NCBI RefSeq assembly: GCF_021347895.1
Contig: NC_067113.1
Span: 41,951,474-42,015,473, forward strand
DNA from: Acanthochromis polyacanthus
Taxonomy: Eukaryota > Chordata > Actinopteri > Pomacentridae
DNA: 64,000 nucleotides
Direction: 5' to 3'
Under the pieces are notes generated by a model that did no database searches, was not told where the DNA came from, and worked only from the letters and a program-made list of their open reading frames with translations. Of the stretch, positions 36,301-40,759 are shown in pieces. Position 1 is the first letter of the stretch. Each line of letters opens with the position of its first letter. The position numbers and the translations under genes are program-made.

Positions 36301-39300
36301 CAGAGCTTGCAAAATAGTTGTCTTGTCACCCTGGTAGTAACAAACTAGGGCTTTCAAGTTATGGATTAGGACCCATGCTTGCTGGTGGAACCCTTGAAGT
36401 TACAGTAACGAAGCAGCAAAAACAAAAAAAAAAGGTGGCTGAGCGGTGCTATGTAAGTTGGCCTGAATCAGGAGGTTTACATAGGTGAACAGTACGTCTT
36501 GGATGTTTCAGGAACTAAAACTGACAGTTTGTGTCATTCCTCATCCCTCTGCTGTTAAAAGAGGACACTGGCAGGTTTCTATTAAAGGACAATGCTGGTT
36601 TACTCAAGCTTGGGCCCTCTTAGGTTTCATTTGTTGGTTATGGTAACAGAAACGTACGAAACACCAAAGAAATTGCTGAGATTTGGGGAAAACAACACAA
36701 GTAATAGGGGTTATCCACTATGGGGAGTTGTTTTGAGCTGTTTTTCCACTGCACCACACAGAAAGGTTAAGTAGTTTATCTGAACCACTGCTGAAAATCT
36801 GCTAATGTGGTGACAAACACATTGGGATGATACCTGAAAGTGCAAACACAACTGAAATGTCAGACCACAGAGATTCAGGTAGAAGCTAGAAAAGCACTGA
36901 GAGCGAGTCTCTGTAGCGTCCAGCACAGTTTAGACAATGAGGACAAAGGCGAGAACCAGCTATTCTCTGCTGTGTGGCTGCAGTGGAAACACAGCTAATA
37001 ATGTGTCCAACCAGGGGTTTAAGAAAAAACTCATTAGAAAGTTTGTCAGGACAAGAGCAGTCAGAAGATGAGACGGGTAGTAAACAACAGTTTAGCCGGA
37101 CCTAAAGTGTGGAGACTCAGGTTGTCCTTGATTGCAAGTGAAAACTGTATGATGATAAGTGTAGTGAGCCAAAAATGTACTGTGATTATTGTTTGGCTTT
37201 ATTCCCACTAAGTTTGGCTAAACAGGATATTTGTTTAAAACTTGTGTGACCATTTGACTGCTCTTGCATATTTCCCCGTATAGTTCTTTCTTACTTCTGT
37301 CACTGTATTCCCAGATCTCAGCAATTATTTCTTTAAAGTTCGACTATATAACTGTCAATAATAGGAGCAGTGACTCCAGTAGATTATAGTTTTATAAACA
37401 GCAGCTAATTCTGAATTTCTACATATGTTTGCTCTATCCAAGCACCTGTTTCTTAAAATTCCTTGCTAACTTCAGACTTACCTTAACATGCTATCTCAAT
37501 GATTCTCACTTAGTTTCTTCCTTTTTCCCACTCAATGTGCCGTAGCTGTACTGATTTGTTTGCCTCCTTTGGCAATAATGAGATTTGTGAGAAATGCAGT
37601 CTTTTAGCAACACTTGAGGCGAGGCTGCAAGGCTCACTGAAATTAAAGCAAGACTCCAACCAGGGGTGTCACTAGGTTTTAAGGACAGGGGGGGCTTAGC
37701 CCCCAGCAGATGCACAGGATGTGAGTGAACGTTTAAGTTCACAAACAGCTAACAAAACTGAGAAATTGCTTTTCCACGTTTTGGACAGATTTAGATTTAT
37801 TCAGAGATACTTTACTTTGTGAATGTTTTAGGCCACAGTGGCCATAACTTTTGCTCACAACACAATAATTCAGAGCTGCCAATTTGTGACCAGACCTTAG
37901 AGTGAGATTTGTTTTGTGTGGGATGCTGGCAGGGGATCTGGGGGCCCTCCCCCAGAAAATTTTGAAAATTATTGATCCTATTTCCTGCATTCTGGTGTAA
38001 ATTAAGAGTATTATGCCCTTTTAAAATCTTATTATAGAGATAACATGAAGGGATTATAAAAAAAAAAACACTGAGCTTAAAAAAAGCAGAAAAAATAACA
38101 GAGCAAGGACAGGCAGTATTGAAAATGGTTCTTCATGTAAAATATGGATGAAAGTTCTGTGGCTGGATGTGCACAACACATTTCAGTATTTTCCATAAAT
38201 ATCTGCATGATTGAAATAACTTCAGCAACCATTTTGTAACATTTTTCTTGGAGGATTTTAATGCACTCAACAGCTTCAAGTTGACCATATCAGCCAACTC
38301 TTTCAAATAAACCCTAACCCTCAGGAAACCAGTGCTTGTCCTTTTTTTGTGTTGTTCCTCGGCAACAGCCGGTTGTAATGTTTTTTGAGCAACACACCAT
38401 ACTATGACGTTTTTACAGTGATGGTTCTCCTATGGAACCAGTTTGACATGTTCAGATGTTCTTTGAAAGAACATAAAGAAGATGTCAGATAGTATGGCGT
38501 GTTGCTCAAAAAACATTACAACCGGCTGTCTAGGGTCGCCGAGGAGCAAAAACAGGACAAACGCTGGTTAGGCGGCTATTTATTTGAAAGATCAAGTTTA
38601 CCACAACACAACATGTGAGCAGAAAAATCAGTGTCTGTCTTTAGTTCAGCTGAAAATATTAGTTTTTGTCTGTTTTTATTGACCAAACTTGTCAGGAAGT
38701 AGATGAAGAATAATTAAAGCGCTCATGCAGAAGTCCAACTTCTTTTGGATCCTTGTGGAGAGTTTAGTCTTAGACTTTGTAAAGCTGTTGAGTTTTTAGA
38801 GTCACATGGATTGTTTTGACATTTAATAGAGAGTTTAGTGTCTGATTGTAATTCTGTTCAGTGAATGGATAATTTAAGTTATGAGGACATGTTTTGTTTT
38901 TGCTTCAGCACTTTTTATTGTTTAGTTGGCTGATGTGGTCAACTTGAAGCTGTTGAGTGCATTAAAATCCTCCAAGACAAATGTTACACAGTAAATTATC
39001 TCTGAATAAATCTAAATCTGTCCAAAACATGGAAAAGCAATTTCTCAGTTTTTGTTAGCTGTTTGTGAACTTAAACGTTCACTCACATCCTGTGCATCTC
39101 CTGGGGGCTCAACCCCCCCCCCCCGGTCCTTAAAACCTAGTGACGCCCCTGCCACTGACCCAAGACAGTAATAAACCAGAATTATCCTTTAAAAGGAAGC
39201 AGAGTGTATTAGCAACTGTGTCTTTAGAAATATGCCATACAGGTTGTTATACATGGCTGGGAAATATTCCAAATGCATTGATTTTGTTGGCCAGTGTTCT

Positions 39301-39712
39301 CCTTTAACAAGATGTTCCTAATGACACTGAAACAGCCTTCCTGTGTTCCTCTGTCTCGATTCTCTGTGCTCCCTGGTCTGTGACATCCACAACACACTGA
39401 AATCTAGTCGCTGGTGGTGTCCACTCAAAACCAAACACTTCCTTTGAGTGATCCATGGCTTTCTCCTCTAAGGGTGACACTACAAGTAATCGCCAGAAAG
39501 ACTGTTGCTTGTCACTGTTGAGGAATCTTGTGGCACCTATTTGGGGTGGAAACCAAGTGGAAGAATGTTTCCTTCTCCCTCTGGGTCCATCTGATGTGCT
39601 CAGAGTCCTTATGTTCAGAGTTAACCACTCTATCTCGCTCTCTCCCCCTACAGTCGGACCTTCTGCGGTGCAGCGACTGGACAGCTCCACGGTGAGAACC
39701 TACTCCTGCTGA
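184..39712 (+). CDS. ppfia2: Liprin-alpha (probably liprin-alpha-2), 3' part of gene, 17 coding exons
   Basis: Liprin-alphas are cytoplasmic scaffolds of the presynaptic active zone. They bind LAR-type receptor phosphatases, RIM, ELKS, CASK and GRIP. Seventeen exons with consensus splice borders join into 712 codons plus stop without a frame break. In order they encode the end of the coiled-coil half, a basic linker ([12 protein letters not shown]), a Ser/Pro-rich linker, GRLFGKKEK, and SAM1 (exons at 21986 and 24932). Then come a linker with small exons, SAM2 (32109, 33083), SAM3 (33274, 35248), and the C-terminal VRTYSC that in liprins binds a GRIP PDZ domain. Upstream exons lie left of the window. 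The family is certain. The paralogue call rests on the small [11 protein letters not shown] exon and on convergent acss3, as next to human PPFIA2; liprin-alpha-1 or -4 is less likely. Most of the span is repeat-filled intron. Confidence 0.85.
317..1353 (+). other. ppfia2 intron with a terminal-repeat element fragment
   Basis: No exon is seen here. Apart from the transposon fragment at about 1147-1262 the sequence is AT-rich and unremarkable. Confidence 0.7.
1147..1262 (-). mobile_element. Fragment of the GGGTCAGTATATAATTG-end element (copy A)
   Basis: In reverse orientation this matches one end of the element family seen in fuller form at 15401, 20370, 23577, 43954 and 53342: gggtcaatatataattctgg, then gactttttgtatcatagttgac, then the 'ggcctaaaat' block. 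The inner part of the element is missing, so this is a truncated copy. Confidence 0.7.
1354..1571 (+). CDS. ppfia2: ppfia2 coding exon 2
   Basis: Acceptor tgtgtctgcag, donor cg|gtacgt. The exon encodes [15 protein letters not shown], then an acidic run ([20 protein letters not shown]) and [18 protein letters not shown], a liprin-alpha linker followed by a helical segment. It ends after two bases of a codon, which the next exon completes to Arg. Confidence 0.92.
1961..2872 (+). mobile_element. hAT-like non-autonomous element, GTGTCAAAC ends, copy 1
   Basis: The left end is taggaatgtcaaactc and the right end gtttgacacccctg, so the ends are inverted copies of CAGGGGTGTCAAAC. Conserved subterminal blocks are present ('aattcagcccaatttgatctc' on the left, 'ggccggttttggcccgcgg' on the right). 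The middle (about 2260-2660) is an A-rich degenerate tandem repeat built on 'gacaaaa' and 'atgagacac'. It has no transposase. The flanking 8 bases do not match clearly in this copy. Confidence 0.8.
2260..2660 (+). repeat. A-rich 'gacaaaa' minisatellite inside hAT-like copy 1
   Basis: Short degenerate units such as acaaaaatgagacac and gacaaaaaatgac recur without a fixed period. The opposite strand reads as open Phe/Leu/Cys-rich frames, which are a by-product of the repeat. Confidence 0.75.
2873..4154 (+). other. ppfia2 intron, no repeat recognised
   Basis: No exon or repeat was recognised in this stretch. The pyrimidine tract leading to the next acceptor lies at its end (ctcctcctcttctcag). 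Confidence 0.5.
4155..4395 (+). CDS. ppfia2: ppfia2 coding exon 3
   Basis: Acceptor ctcctcttctcag, donor ctg|gtaagt. After one base completing the split codon it reads [20 protein letters not shown], the end of a coiled-coil helix. A Ser/Ala/Pro-rich linker follows ([19 protein letters not shown]) and then [10 protein letters not shown]. The order and wording are typical of liprin-alphas. The exon is GC-rich compared with its introns and ends on a full codon. Confidence 0.94.
4396..5733 (+). other. ppfia2 intron, no feature recognised
   Basis: AT-rich intron sequence with no recognised exon or repeat. Confidence 0.5.
5734..5763 (+). CDS. ppfia2: ppfia2 30-nt microexon (exon 4)
   Basis: Acceptor ctctcatccatacag, donor aag|gtacac (weak at positions +4 to +6). 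It encodes exactly ten residues, [10 protein letters not shown], in phase 0 at both ends, so it can be skipped without a frame shift. The peptide is a known liprin-alpha segment directly after VMTL. Confidence 0.9.
5916..6046 (+). CDS. ppfia2: ppfia2 coding exon 5
   Basis: Acceptor gctctcgtccctcag, donor gg|gtaaga. It encodes [20 protein letters not shown], a proline cluster ([10 protein letters not shown]) and [14 protein letters not shown] two-base split codon is completed by the next exon to Gly. The peptide matches the liprin-alpha linker between the coiled coils and SAM1. Confidence 0.93.
6180..6264 (+). repeat. Fish LINE/SINE-type 3' tail with (ATGG)n
   Basis: A degenerate 'agctgggatagacttcagcc...cgcgacc...gaggattaatcgg' block ends in (atgg)n. 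This arrangement is a very common dispersed 3' tail in teleost genomes. The assignment comes from general knowledge of the motif, not a database match. Confidence 0.6.
6265..6799 (+). repeat. Left part of an interrupted repeat hosting the L1-like insertion (uncertain)
   Basis: Sequence on both sides of the L1-like insertion (6265-6815 and 14031-14095) may form one older repeat. Its right side ends in a short palindrome, gtaccgccagcggtac, followed by 'aacgggttaa', which resembles a piggyBac-type end next to a TTAA target. No matching left terminal inverted repeat was found, so the class is open. Confidence 0.3.
6816..6836 (-). other. Poly(A) tail of the L1-like element (T run on plus strand)
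   Basis: An unbroken T run of about 21 bases directly abuts the left copy of the target-site duplication, marking the 3' end of the reverse-oriented element. Confidence 0.88.
7340..9520 (-). other. G-rich 3' non-coding region of the L1-like element
   Basis: On the element's sense strand this about 2.2-kb stretch is dominated by G runs (plus strand: cccccaccccccc-type runs, densest at 7450-7800 and 8540-8770). Many long frames are open only because C/G runs rarely form stop codons. They read as Gly/Trp/Val or Pro-rich strings with no domain. A degenerate direct repeat 'gtggtgcattaaaattgg' occurs near 8130, 8224 and 8356. The RNA could form G-quadruplexes. G-rich 3' UTR tracts are known in mammalian L1. 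Confidence 0.7.
9733..13515 (-). CDS. L1/Tx1-like ORF2: endonuclease-reverse transcriptase, intact 1260 aa
   Basis: This is the retrotransposition enzyme: an AP-type endonuclease nicks DNA and the reverse transcriptase copies element RNA at the nick. Residues 1-235 carry the endonuclease signature: SWN (Asn10), LLQET (Glu39), NLYAPN (Tyr111), GGDFN (Asp142, Asn144), RIDFF (Asp206) and SDH (Asp229, His230). The reverse transcriptase spans about 460-760, with [38 protein letters not shown] and the YADD catalytic box at 699-702. A C-terminal Cys-x2-Cys...His-x4-Cys motif (CLQC...HALWLC) lies near residues 1126-1144, as in L1 ORF2. All catalytic positions are present and the frame is unbroken. 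The start is the first Met before the endonuclease. L1 clade versus Tx1 subgroup was not settled. Confidence 0.95.
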   Translation of the reverse strand: MHKLTLVSWNVCGTRSQAKRIKILDHFSKLKADICLLQETHLQKSEEKLLTGLNFNQVYSASYNSRQRGVSILIHKRLLFTLNDIIVDSEGRYIIIQATIFNKEYTIGNLYAPNNDDPAFFHSFFSQLSDLTANSTVIIGGDFNTVLNPSVDRSNNTTRTRQSQSAKVIEEYMDDFGLGDSWRLKNPTKKEFTFHSSVHRSFSRIDFFLTNNSITEKASTRIHPIIISDHAPVSLSLQTDLTFKPPPTWRFNISLLKDEEFDKIIRREWADYLEMNDSPNSSPSLLWEAGKAVLRGKIISYSSYKKKQDQKLEKDLEDKIKQLTDEYTTNPNNQIWTELQNTKIQLDEMLSKRTEFIIQQLRYNNFEHNNKSGKFLANQLQRNREKSLITAIKGTTGEYTQSPEEINHIFYNYYRNLYSENNKPNPEHIEAFLSSLNMPQLSTEHKNILDAPLSINELSSALDSMPNGKAPGPDGFPAEFLKHFWSTLAPLFFRLVTEIKTSGHIRPHMNTAAIKLLLKPDKDPTLPSSYRPISLINTDIKIIAKALASRLETVISTIIHNDQTGFIKGRHSTNNVRRLLNLINMSQRQDKKAVIISLDAEKAFDKVNWSFLFAVLNKLGFGESFIHWVSALYDSPKATVTTNGIASKIFTLQRGTRQGCPLSPLLFAIFIEPLATAVRQDVRIQGIRSGATEHKINLYADDILLYLEEPAISLREVFNLITTFSELSDYSINWTKSTLLPITENSWSPADQDPYYSFPTGNLKYLGIKISPKLSELAHLNFFPLLDNITNDLQRWNNLPISLMGRIATIKMKILPKINYFFAMIPFKPTSNWFQSLDSAITKFYWNNKKAKISLSTLQKSKAEGGLEAPNFMHYYLANQLQYLILWTQPTVDANCWLELEQKDCNSIKLSDILFITTSIKRHNCFKNPMISSTLTAWWKALEIANSKLEPCKFSPIWYNPDFQVNNQPLHLAVWEQNGITHLHHLFSDNTFMSYTNLLQKYKIKNGNFLHYLQVKNIIKKRIPTLQSTLRPPALAEAIIKLSPTTTKTLSKIYKLLLSTDTIHLPISKWESDLSISPEPDFWTQICDNAFKMTKYTNLQLIQYKILHRTHITQYMMNKMGFSDSDICLQCSQNTADTYFHALWLCTPVKNFWTNVSEKLSAILNCRIPLSPSLCLLGDLTTTDLPRKQSQSLLVALAIAKKTILVNWKNRQSLNINLWLNLLINHISMEKISASNKNQLLNFIQTWSPYVNYLNLNLVT
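13516..14030 (-). other. 5' leader of the L1-like element, no ORF1
   Basis: About 515 bp lie between the element's 5' border and the ORF2 start. They include an 'atatacatatat' tract near 13888-13935 and a G/A-rich stretch near 13755-13815. No ORF resembling an L1 ORF1 RNA-binding protein is present. The copy is either 5'-truncated or of a type that lacks ORF1. Confidence 0.65.
14470..14695 (+). repeat. Dispersed repeat, copy 1 of a pair (inverted copy near 25590-25880)
   Basis: Landmarks 'tcttcctgaaggggg', 'cgtggccagcagcagctc', 'cagacactgaaacagcctg' and 'gcagtattttgagctgaaa' recur in inverse orientation at about 25741-25880. No coding potential was seen. The class is unknown. Confidence 0.65.
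15401..16117 (+). mobile_element. GGGTCAGTATATAATTG-end element, copy B, with 4-bp duplication
   Basis: The left end ggatcagtatgtaattgcag and the right end ctcaattatacaatgaccc are inverted copies of each other with some changes. The four bases agtc flank both sides exactly (15397-15400 and 16118-16121). Inside are the family's landmarks 'ggcctaaaatcaacatggcc', 'aaccaaacaccacatggca' and 'gcaggtcatgtgatctggaa'. No ORF is present, so it is non-autonomous. Confidence 0.82.
16266..16447 (+). CDS. ppfia2: ppfia2 coding exon 6
   Basis: Acceptor gtttctgatctcag, donor g|gtgagt. After the split Gly codon it reads [56 protein letters not shown] and VDPH. The [18 protein letters not shown] block is a hallmark of liprin-alphas just before SAM1. 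It ends with one base of a codon that the next exon completes to Ala. Confidence 0.93.
17013..17369 (-). mobile_element. hAT-like non-autonomous element with GGGCTGCAACTAA end
   Basis: The right side reads 'gcattagttgcagccctaa', the reverse complement of the widespread fish end TAGGGCTGCAACTAA. Next to it on the sense strand come 'ttcattgctgattgattat' and 'ctcgattaatcatttaat'. An internal block, 'agatgtcttttgtctacaaa', is also typical of this family. The left border is estimated. Confidence 0.65.
17682..17772 (+). CDS. ppfia2: ppfia2 coding exon 7
   Basis: Acceptor gtcttccctcaacag, donor aa|gtaagc. It reads [18 protein letters not shown] then [28 protein letters not shown] is the conserved liprin segment leading into SAM1. 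The split Lys codon is completed by the next exon. The methionine-rich start is variable in the family. Confidence 0.92.
17773..20369 (+). other. ppfia2 intron with simple repeats
   Basis: Contains a (TG)n tract near 18340-18375, a T run near 18704-18721, a (GGT)n/G-run near 18796-18830, a pyrimidine-rich stretch at 19065-19150 and (CTAT)n near 19305-19321. No convincing exon was seen. 'ctctaacaaagcgg|gtaagt' near 19159-19174 looks like a donor without a readable exon. Confidence 0.5.
20370..21287 (+). mobile_element. GGGTCAGTATATAATTG-end element, copy C, with minisatellite seed and partial internal duplication
   Basis: The left end gggtcagtatataatagcgg and the right end caattatattctgaccc are near-inverse copies. 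Inside, a short 'acaaaatgacaaaaacgtgac' run (about 20952-21000) is followed by a second copy of the block starting 'gatatattgccaaaaa', already present at about 20774. So the copy carries a partial internal duplication with the A-rich seed at its junction. The flanking 4 bases (tcat/ttgt) do not match. Confidence 0.8.
21986..22067 (+). CDS. ppfia2: ppfia2 coding exon 8 (start of SAM1)
   Basis: Acceptor ctgtccctgcgttcag, donor gag|gtaaat. It reads [19 protein letters not shown] then PTVVAWLE. The [11 protein letters not shown] stretch is the first half of liprin SAM domain 1, a helical protein-interaction module. It ends on a full codon and continues directly with LWLGMPAWY in the next exon. 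Confidence 0.95.
22112..22885 (+). repeat. Direct repeats of about 85 bp flanking a foldback
   Basis: The block 'atggagctattatagtcaac...cagaggaact...ccatctc...tcattgattt' at about 22112-22183 recurs in the same orientation at about 22797-22862 with scattered differences. The transposase foldback at 22311-22641 lies between them. The pair may be the ends of one larger unit or duplicated flank. Confidence 0.55.
22311..22641. mobile_element. Foldback of two head-to-head Tc1/mariner-type transposase N-termini
   Basis: Two arms run outward from about 22455-22470. The right arm on the minus strand starts at the ATG at 22609 and reads [45 protein letters not shown], a helix-turn-helix DNA-binding segment of the kind found at the start of Tc1/mariner-type transposases. 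The left arm reads [12 protein letters not shown] on the plus strand and then jumps to [21 protein letters not shown] sequence, lacking about 40 bases. Matching outer edges (caattttttttctccgg and its inverse) continue beyond the ATGs. Neither copy has a catalytic domain. Confidence 0.75.
23577..24616 (-). mobile_element. GGGTCAGTATATAATTG-end element, copy D, 4-bp duplication, hosting a nested insertion
   Basis: The left end is gggtcaataaataattgagg and the right end ctatatattgaccc. The flanking tetramer attt is exact on both sides (23573-23576 and 24617-24620). The landmark blocks run in the reverse order to copy B. A foldback element at 24171-24459 is inserted within it. Removing that gives a copy of about 743 bp. 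No ORF is present. Confidence 0.82.
24171..24459. mobile_element. Foldback hAT-like element (289 bp) nested with perfect 8-bp duplication
   Basis: It begins tagggctgcaactaacgacg and ends in the inverse, cgtcgttagttgcagcccta. The arms match over about 120 bp each with few changes, around a loop near 24295-24340. The octamer ctcagttg flanks it exactly (24163-24170 and 24460-24467), as expected of hAT insertion. The arms are rich in CpG (acgcatcgac, gcgcggaacac). It lies inside copy D, so it inserted later. Confidence 0.88.
24932..25132 (+). CDS. ppfia2: ppfia2 coding exon 9 (rest of SAM1)
   Basis: Acceptor ctctttgtaataaag, donor acc|gtgagt. Its 67 codons read [67 protein letters not shown]. 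This is the most strongly conserved part of liprin-alpha SAM1, ending in the VSLTSPSAP linker. Both ends are in phase 0. Confidence 0.96.
25590..25880 (-). repeat. Inverted copy of the 14470-14695 repeat, interrupted by a LINE-like tail with (TTCTA)n
   Basis: Positions 25741-25880 are the inverse of the repeat at 14470-14695. In front of them, 'cattgtacttgtgtatagtgacaataaaa' followed by (ttcta)n at about 25705-25735 resembles the 3' tail of fish L2/Rex-type LINEs. A LINE tail may have inserted into or beside the older repeat. Confidence 0.6.
25881..27825 (+). other. ppfia2 intron, no clear feature
   Basis: AT-rich sequence with a (TTA)n-like patch near 26170-26215. No exon was recognised. 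The short frames open here show no family resemblance. Confidence 0.45.
27826..28551 (+). mobile_element. hAT-like non-autonomous element, GTGTCAAAC ends, copy 2
   Basis: The left end is caggggtgtcaaactc and the right end gtttgacacctctg. The flanking octamers gaacagat and gattagat agree at 6 of 8 positions. The middle (about 28085-28440) is the A-rich 'gacaaaa' tandem repeat. No transposase is encoded. Confidence 0.82.
29040..29225 (+). repeat. Dispersed repeat shared with 54055-54225
   Basis: The ordered blocks 'ttctctctacttgtagc', 'cagaactcc', 'gtgaagtgagacat' and 'gagcaaaaactg' recur in the same orientation at about 54055-54225 with changes. No coding capacity is seen. The class is unknown. 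Confidence 0.55.
29669..29731 (+). CDS. ppfia2: ppfia2 coding exon 10
   Basis: The acceptor is cccctcgtag, seven bases upstream of a second AG that would break the frame. The donor is acg|gtcagt, an uncommon but acceptable GT site. Its 21 codons read [20 protein letters not shown] plus [10 protein letters not shown] is a fixed liprin-alpha landmark between SAM1 and SAM2. Both ends are in phase 0. Confidence 0.9.
29732..31969 (+). other. ppfia2 intron with one terminal-repeat candidate
   Basis: Apart from the repeat candidate at 30132-30657, no feature was recognised. Confidence 0.5.
30132..30657. mobile_element. Candidate non-autonomous DNA element with TACAGTG-like ends
   Basis: The left end tacactggaaaaaatg and the right end gaatttaatgcactgta are loosely inverse. 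Between them, runs such as 'cttattttaag' and 'cttgaaataa' alternate in both orientations ('aaaacaag', 'cttgtttt'-like). The class is undecided and no target-site duplication was established. Confidence 0.45.
31970..32002 (+). CDS. ppfia2: ppfia2 33-nt microexon (exon 11)
   Basis: Acceptor gtgctcgaatcag, donor cag|gtaaga. It encodes eleven residues, [11 protein letters not shown], in phase 0 at both ends, so it can be included or skipped. A near-identical peptide occurs at this position in liprin-alpha-2, which supports the paralogue call. Confidence 0.9.
32109..32284 (+). CDS. ppfia2: ppfia2 coding exon 12 (SAM2)
   Basis: Acceptor cattcttcctgccag, donor ag|gtacag. It reads [58 protein letters not shown] and a split Arg. 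This is the core of liprin SAM domain 2, including the [10 protein letters not shown] helix and [10 protein letters not shown]. Confidence 0.96.
32369..32635 (+). repeat. Dispersed repeat ending 'ggtggaggtaatt'
   Basis: It starts near 'tctgacctccgccaaggga' and ends 'cataacctccttggtggaggt'. Inside are 'gtgaaaatttcacgaagatcc' and a run of 'acagac' units. Its two edges (acctccgccaagg and ccttggtggaggt) are roughly inverse. It resembles a common teleost dispersed repeat, but the class was not determined. Confidence 0.5.
32644..32962. mobile_element. Tc1-derived MITE
   Basis: The left end tacactattgttcaaaagtt plus tggggtcac matches the inverse of the right end, gtgaccccaaactt. 'TTCAAAAGTTTGGGGTCAC' is a well-known terminal motif of teleost Tc1-derived elements. 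The outermost bases of the right end are lost. No ORF is present. Confidence 0.7.
33083..33180 (+). CDS. ppfia2: ppfia2 coding exon 13 (end of SAM2), GC donor
   Basis: Acceptor ttttctgacatcag. It reads [20 protein letters not shown] then [12 protein letters not shown] and one base of a split codon. The only donor that keeps the frame is atgagag|gcaaga, a GC-AG intron with otherwise perfect consensus. The next exon completes the codon to Asp (DVLVWSNE). No usable GT lies within about 30 bases. Confidence 0.9.
33274..33449 (+). CDS. ppfia2: ppfia2 coding exon 14 (SAM3)
   Basis: Acceptor cttgttcctgcag, donor cag|gtgctg, which is weak. It reads [58 protein letters not shown]. This is liprin SAM domain 3, with the [10 protein letters not shown] start and the [13 protein letters not shown] end. 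A transposon copy begins about 25 bases past the donor. Confidence 0.95.
33474..34792 (+). mobile_element. GGGTCAGTATATAATTG-end element, copy E, expanded by a 42-bp minisatellite
   Basis: The left end is missing: the copy starts inside the family sequence at 'acaatatttattttccgtg'. The right end is complete (ctcaattatgtactgaccc). The block 'gtttagctaattag...gttgacattttagtgat' occurs once before and once after the minisatellite at 33681-34514, as in copy C. The arrangement suggests the A-rich array grew at the junction of an internal duplication. Confidence 0.8.
33681..34514 (+). repeat. 42-bp minisatellite, about 20 copies
   Basis: The unit contains acaaaatgacaaaaacgaga followed by tagaaaacgacagaaccaag and ac. 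Most units differ by only one or two bases (aca-a/g-aatgac). One unit near 34120-34140 has an altered spacing. Because 42 is a multiple of three, several frames stay open and yield 14-residue periodic peptides (such as [14 protein letters not shown]). These are not genes. Confidence 0.93.
34793..35247 (+). other. ppfia2 intron, no feature recognised
   Basis: Nothing was recognised here except the acceptor tract before exon 15. Confidence 0.5.
35248..35316 (+). CDS. ppfia2: ppfia2 coding exon 15 (end of SAM3)
   Basis: Acceptor ctcctcgttctcctcag, donor gag|gtgaga. Its 23 codons read [20 protein letters not shown] plus LDE, the last helix of SAM3 in liprin-alphas. Both ends are in phase 0. Confidence 0.95.
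35602..35758 (+). CDS. ppfia2: ppfia2 coding exon 16
   Basis: Acceptor tttccgtgcattag, donor gag g|gtaaga. It reads [52 protein letters not shown] and one base of a split Val codon. [18 protein letters not shown] is diagnostic for liprin-alpha C-termini. The first residue is Cys, where relatives carry Ser. Confidence 0.94.
36032..36088 (+). CDS. ppfia2: Candidate 57-nt cassette exon of ppfia2
   Basis: A strong acceptor (ctgtgacggctgttctgcag) precedes an open stretch ending at caag|gtcaga. It needs two bases to finish the upstream split codon and leaves one base, so it fits exactly between exons 16 and 17 without changing frame. It would add [19 protein letters not shown], an acidic peptide I do not recognise from liprins. 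The donor is weaker than average. It could be a fish-specific alternative exon or a chance match. Confidence 0.5.
36089..37660 (+). other. ppfia2 intron, no feature recognised
   Basis: No exon or repeat was recognised between the candidate cassette exon and the element at 37661. Confidence 0.5.
37661..39151. mobile_element. Non-autonomous element with long inverted arms and nested hairpins
   Basis: Ends: caggggtgtcactaggtttt on the left and aaaacctagtgacgcccctg on the right. The arms match inversely over about 150 bp (37661-37810 with 38998-39151). A second inverse pair is 38250-38310 with 38910-38985 ('cttggaggattttaatgcac' and inverse). An inner hairpin pairs about 38360-38405 with 38490-38535 ('ccggttgtaatgttttttga' and inverse). 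The ends look hAT-like, but the flanking 8 bases (actccaac/ccactgac) agree poorly. No transposase was found. Confidence 0.72.
39654..39712 (+). CDS. ppfia2: ppfia2 last coding exon (C terminus, VRTYSC stop)
   Basis: Acceptor ctctctcccccctacag-type tract (tctctcccc ctacag). After completing a split Val codon it reads [18 protein letters not shown] and TGA. The last residues are the liprin motif bound by a GRIP PDZ domain. Inside the exon, acg|gtgaga at 39691/39692 is a near-consensus donor lying on the Val-Arg codons. The exon continues as 3' UTR. Confidence 0.95.
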
Positions 39713-40019
39713 GAGGAGGAAGAGAGGGACCTTAAACTGTACGCTGTATGTAACACAACACAGACTCTGTCAAATACACAGCTTTCCTCAGAAGCACTTA
39801 AAAACAGATATTGGATTCAACAGAAGTGGGCCAATTGTTTCCCAAGATAAGCATGTCTGTCTCATCGGCTTGGCGAGCCTCTGCGGCGTCTTTGCCAGGT
39901 AGCTGTGATAGGAGACGGCAGGGCTAGCCACCATCTCATCCTGATGTCTCCCCTTTAATGTCCGTCCAAAAAAGATGAGTCACTTATGGACGAAGCTTTA
40001 GAAATCCGCTTCAAATAAA
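39713..40019 (+). other. ppfia2: Proximal 3' UTR candidate of ppfia2
   Basis: Sequence after the stop contains a possible donor, ct|gtatgt at 39745/39746, that could splice to the UTR exon near 45433. It also holds an AATAAA at 40014-40019 that could end a short UTR. Which is used cannot be told from DNA alone. Confidence 0.4.
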
Positions 40020-40759
40020 TGAGGAGTTCAGTACCTCATGCAGAGATTAGTTAGCAAAGTTCATTTACATGATTATGACAGCTTCAAGGCTCCTAAAATA
40101 GGCCTCGTCAGAGTTATCCAGACTTTGCAGATTACAAAGTGAGCCTGCCCTAGTTTCCTTTCCAAACGTTTGCTTTGTACTGCCAGGTGCGATGGAAATT
40201 GTAATTTTCTTTGATGTGACATCACCTCACACTTTAACTGCCACCCAAAACATTGGCATGCAAACTTTCAATTCTTGTGTTTAGAGATGGCTGTTCCATT
40301 TGTCCTCAAAAGGAGTGGTCATTATTCTGGCCCCAGCCAAGTCTTATAAGGAGTTGTTGTTTAGTCTCCCTTATATCATATATATGTCTGTGCACTCCAT
40401 GGTGCATCTGGCTGCATATACAATACTGTTGAGCTTGTGTTTGGGCGATTTATCCTTTGGGCAACCCATGTTTGTTTAAAAAAAGTCGCTTGGGTCAGAG
40501 GTGCACAAGGGTATTGTGCAGGAAGAAATCTTTGGAGTGGCAGTATCTTTATTTCCATTCACATTTTCCTCTCTGATGTCATGGTGTTTTTCCAAATTTC
40601 TTGGACTTAATGGAGGCGACAGGTTCCCTCTGTCATTCTCAGCGTGGTGTTGTGAGATTCTGATGACCCCCTGCTGATGTTCCAGTGGATGGTGGGAAAC
40701 AAACAGCAGATATCTGTCCATTTTAATGTTTAAACTCCCACTGGAGTGACAGTTTGATC

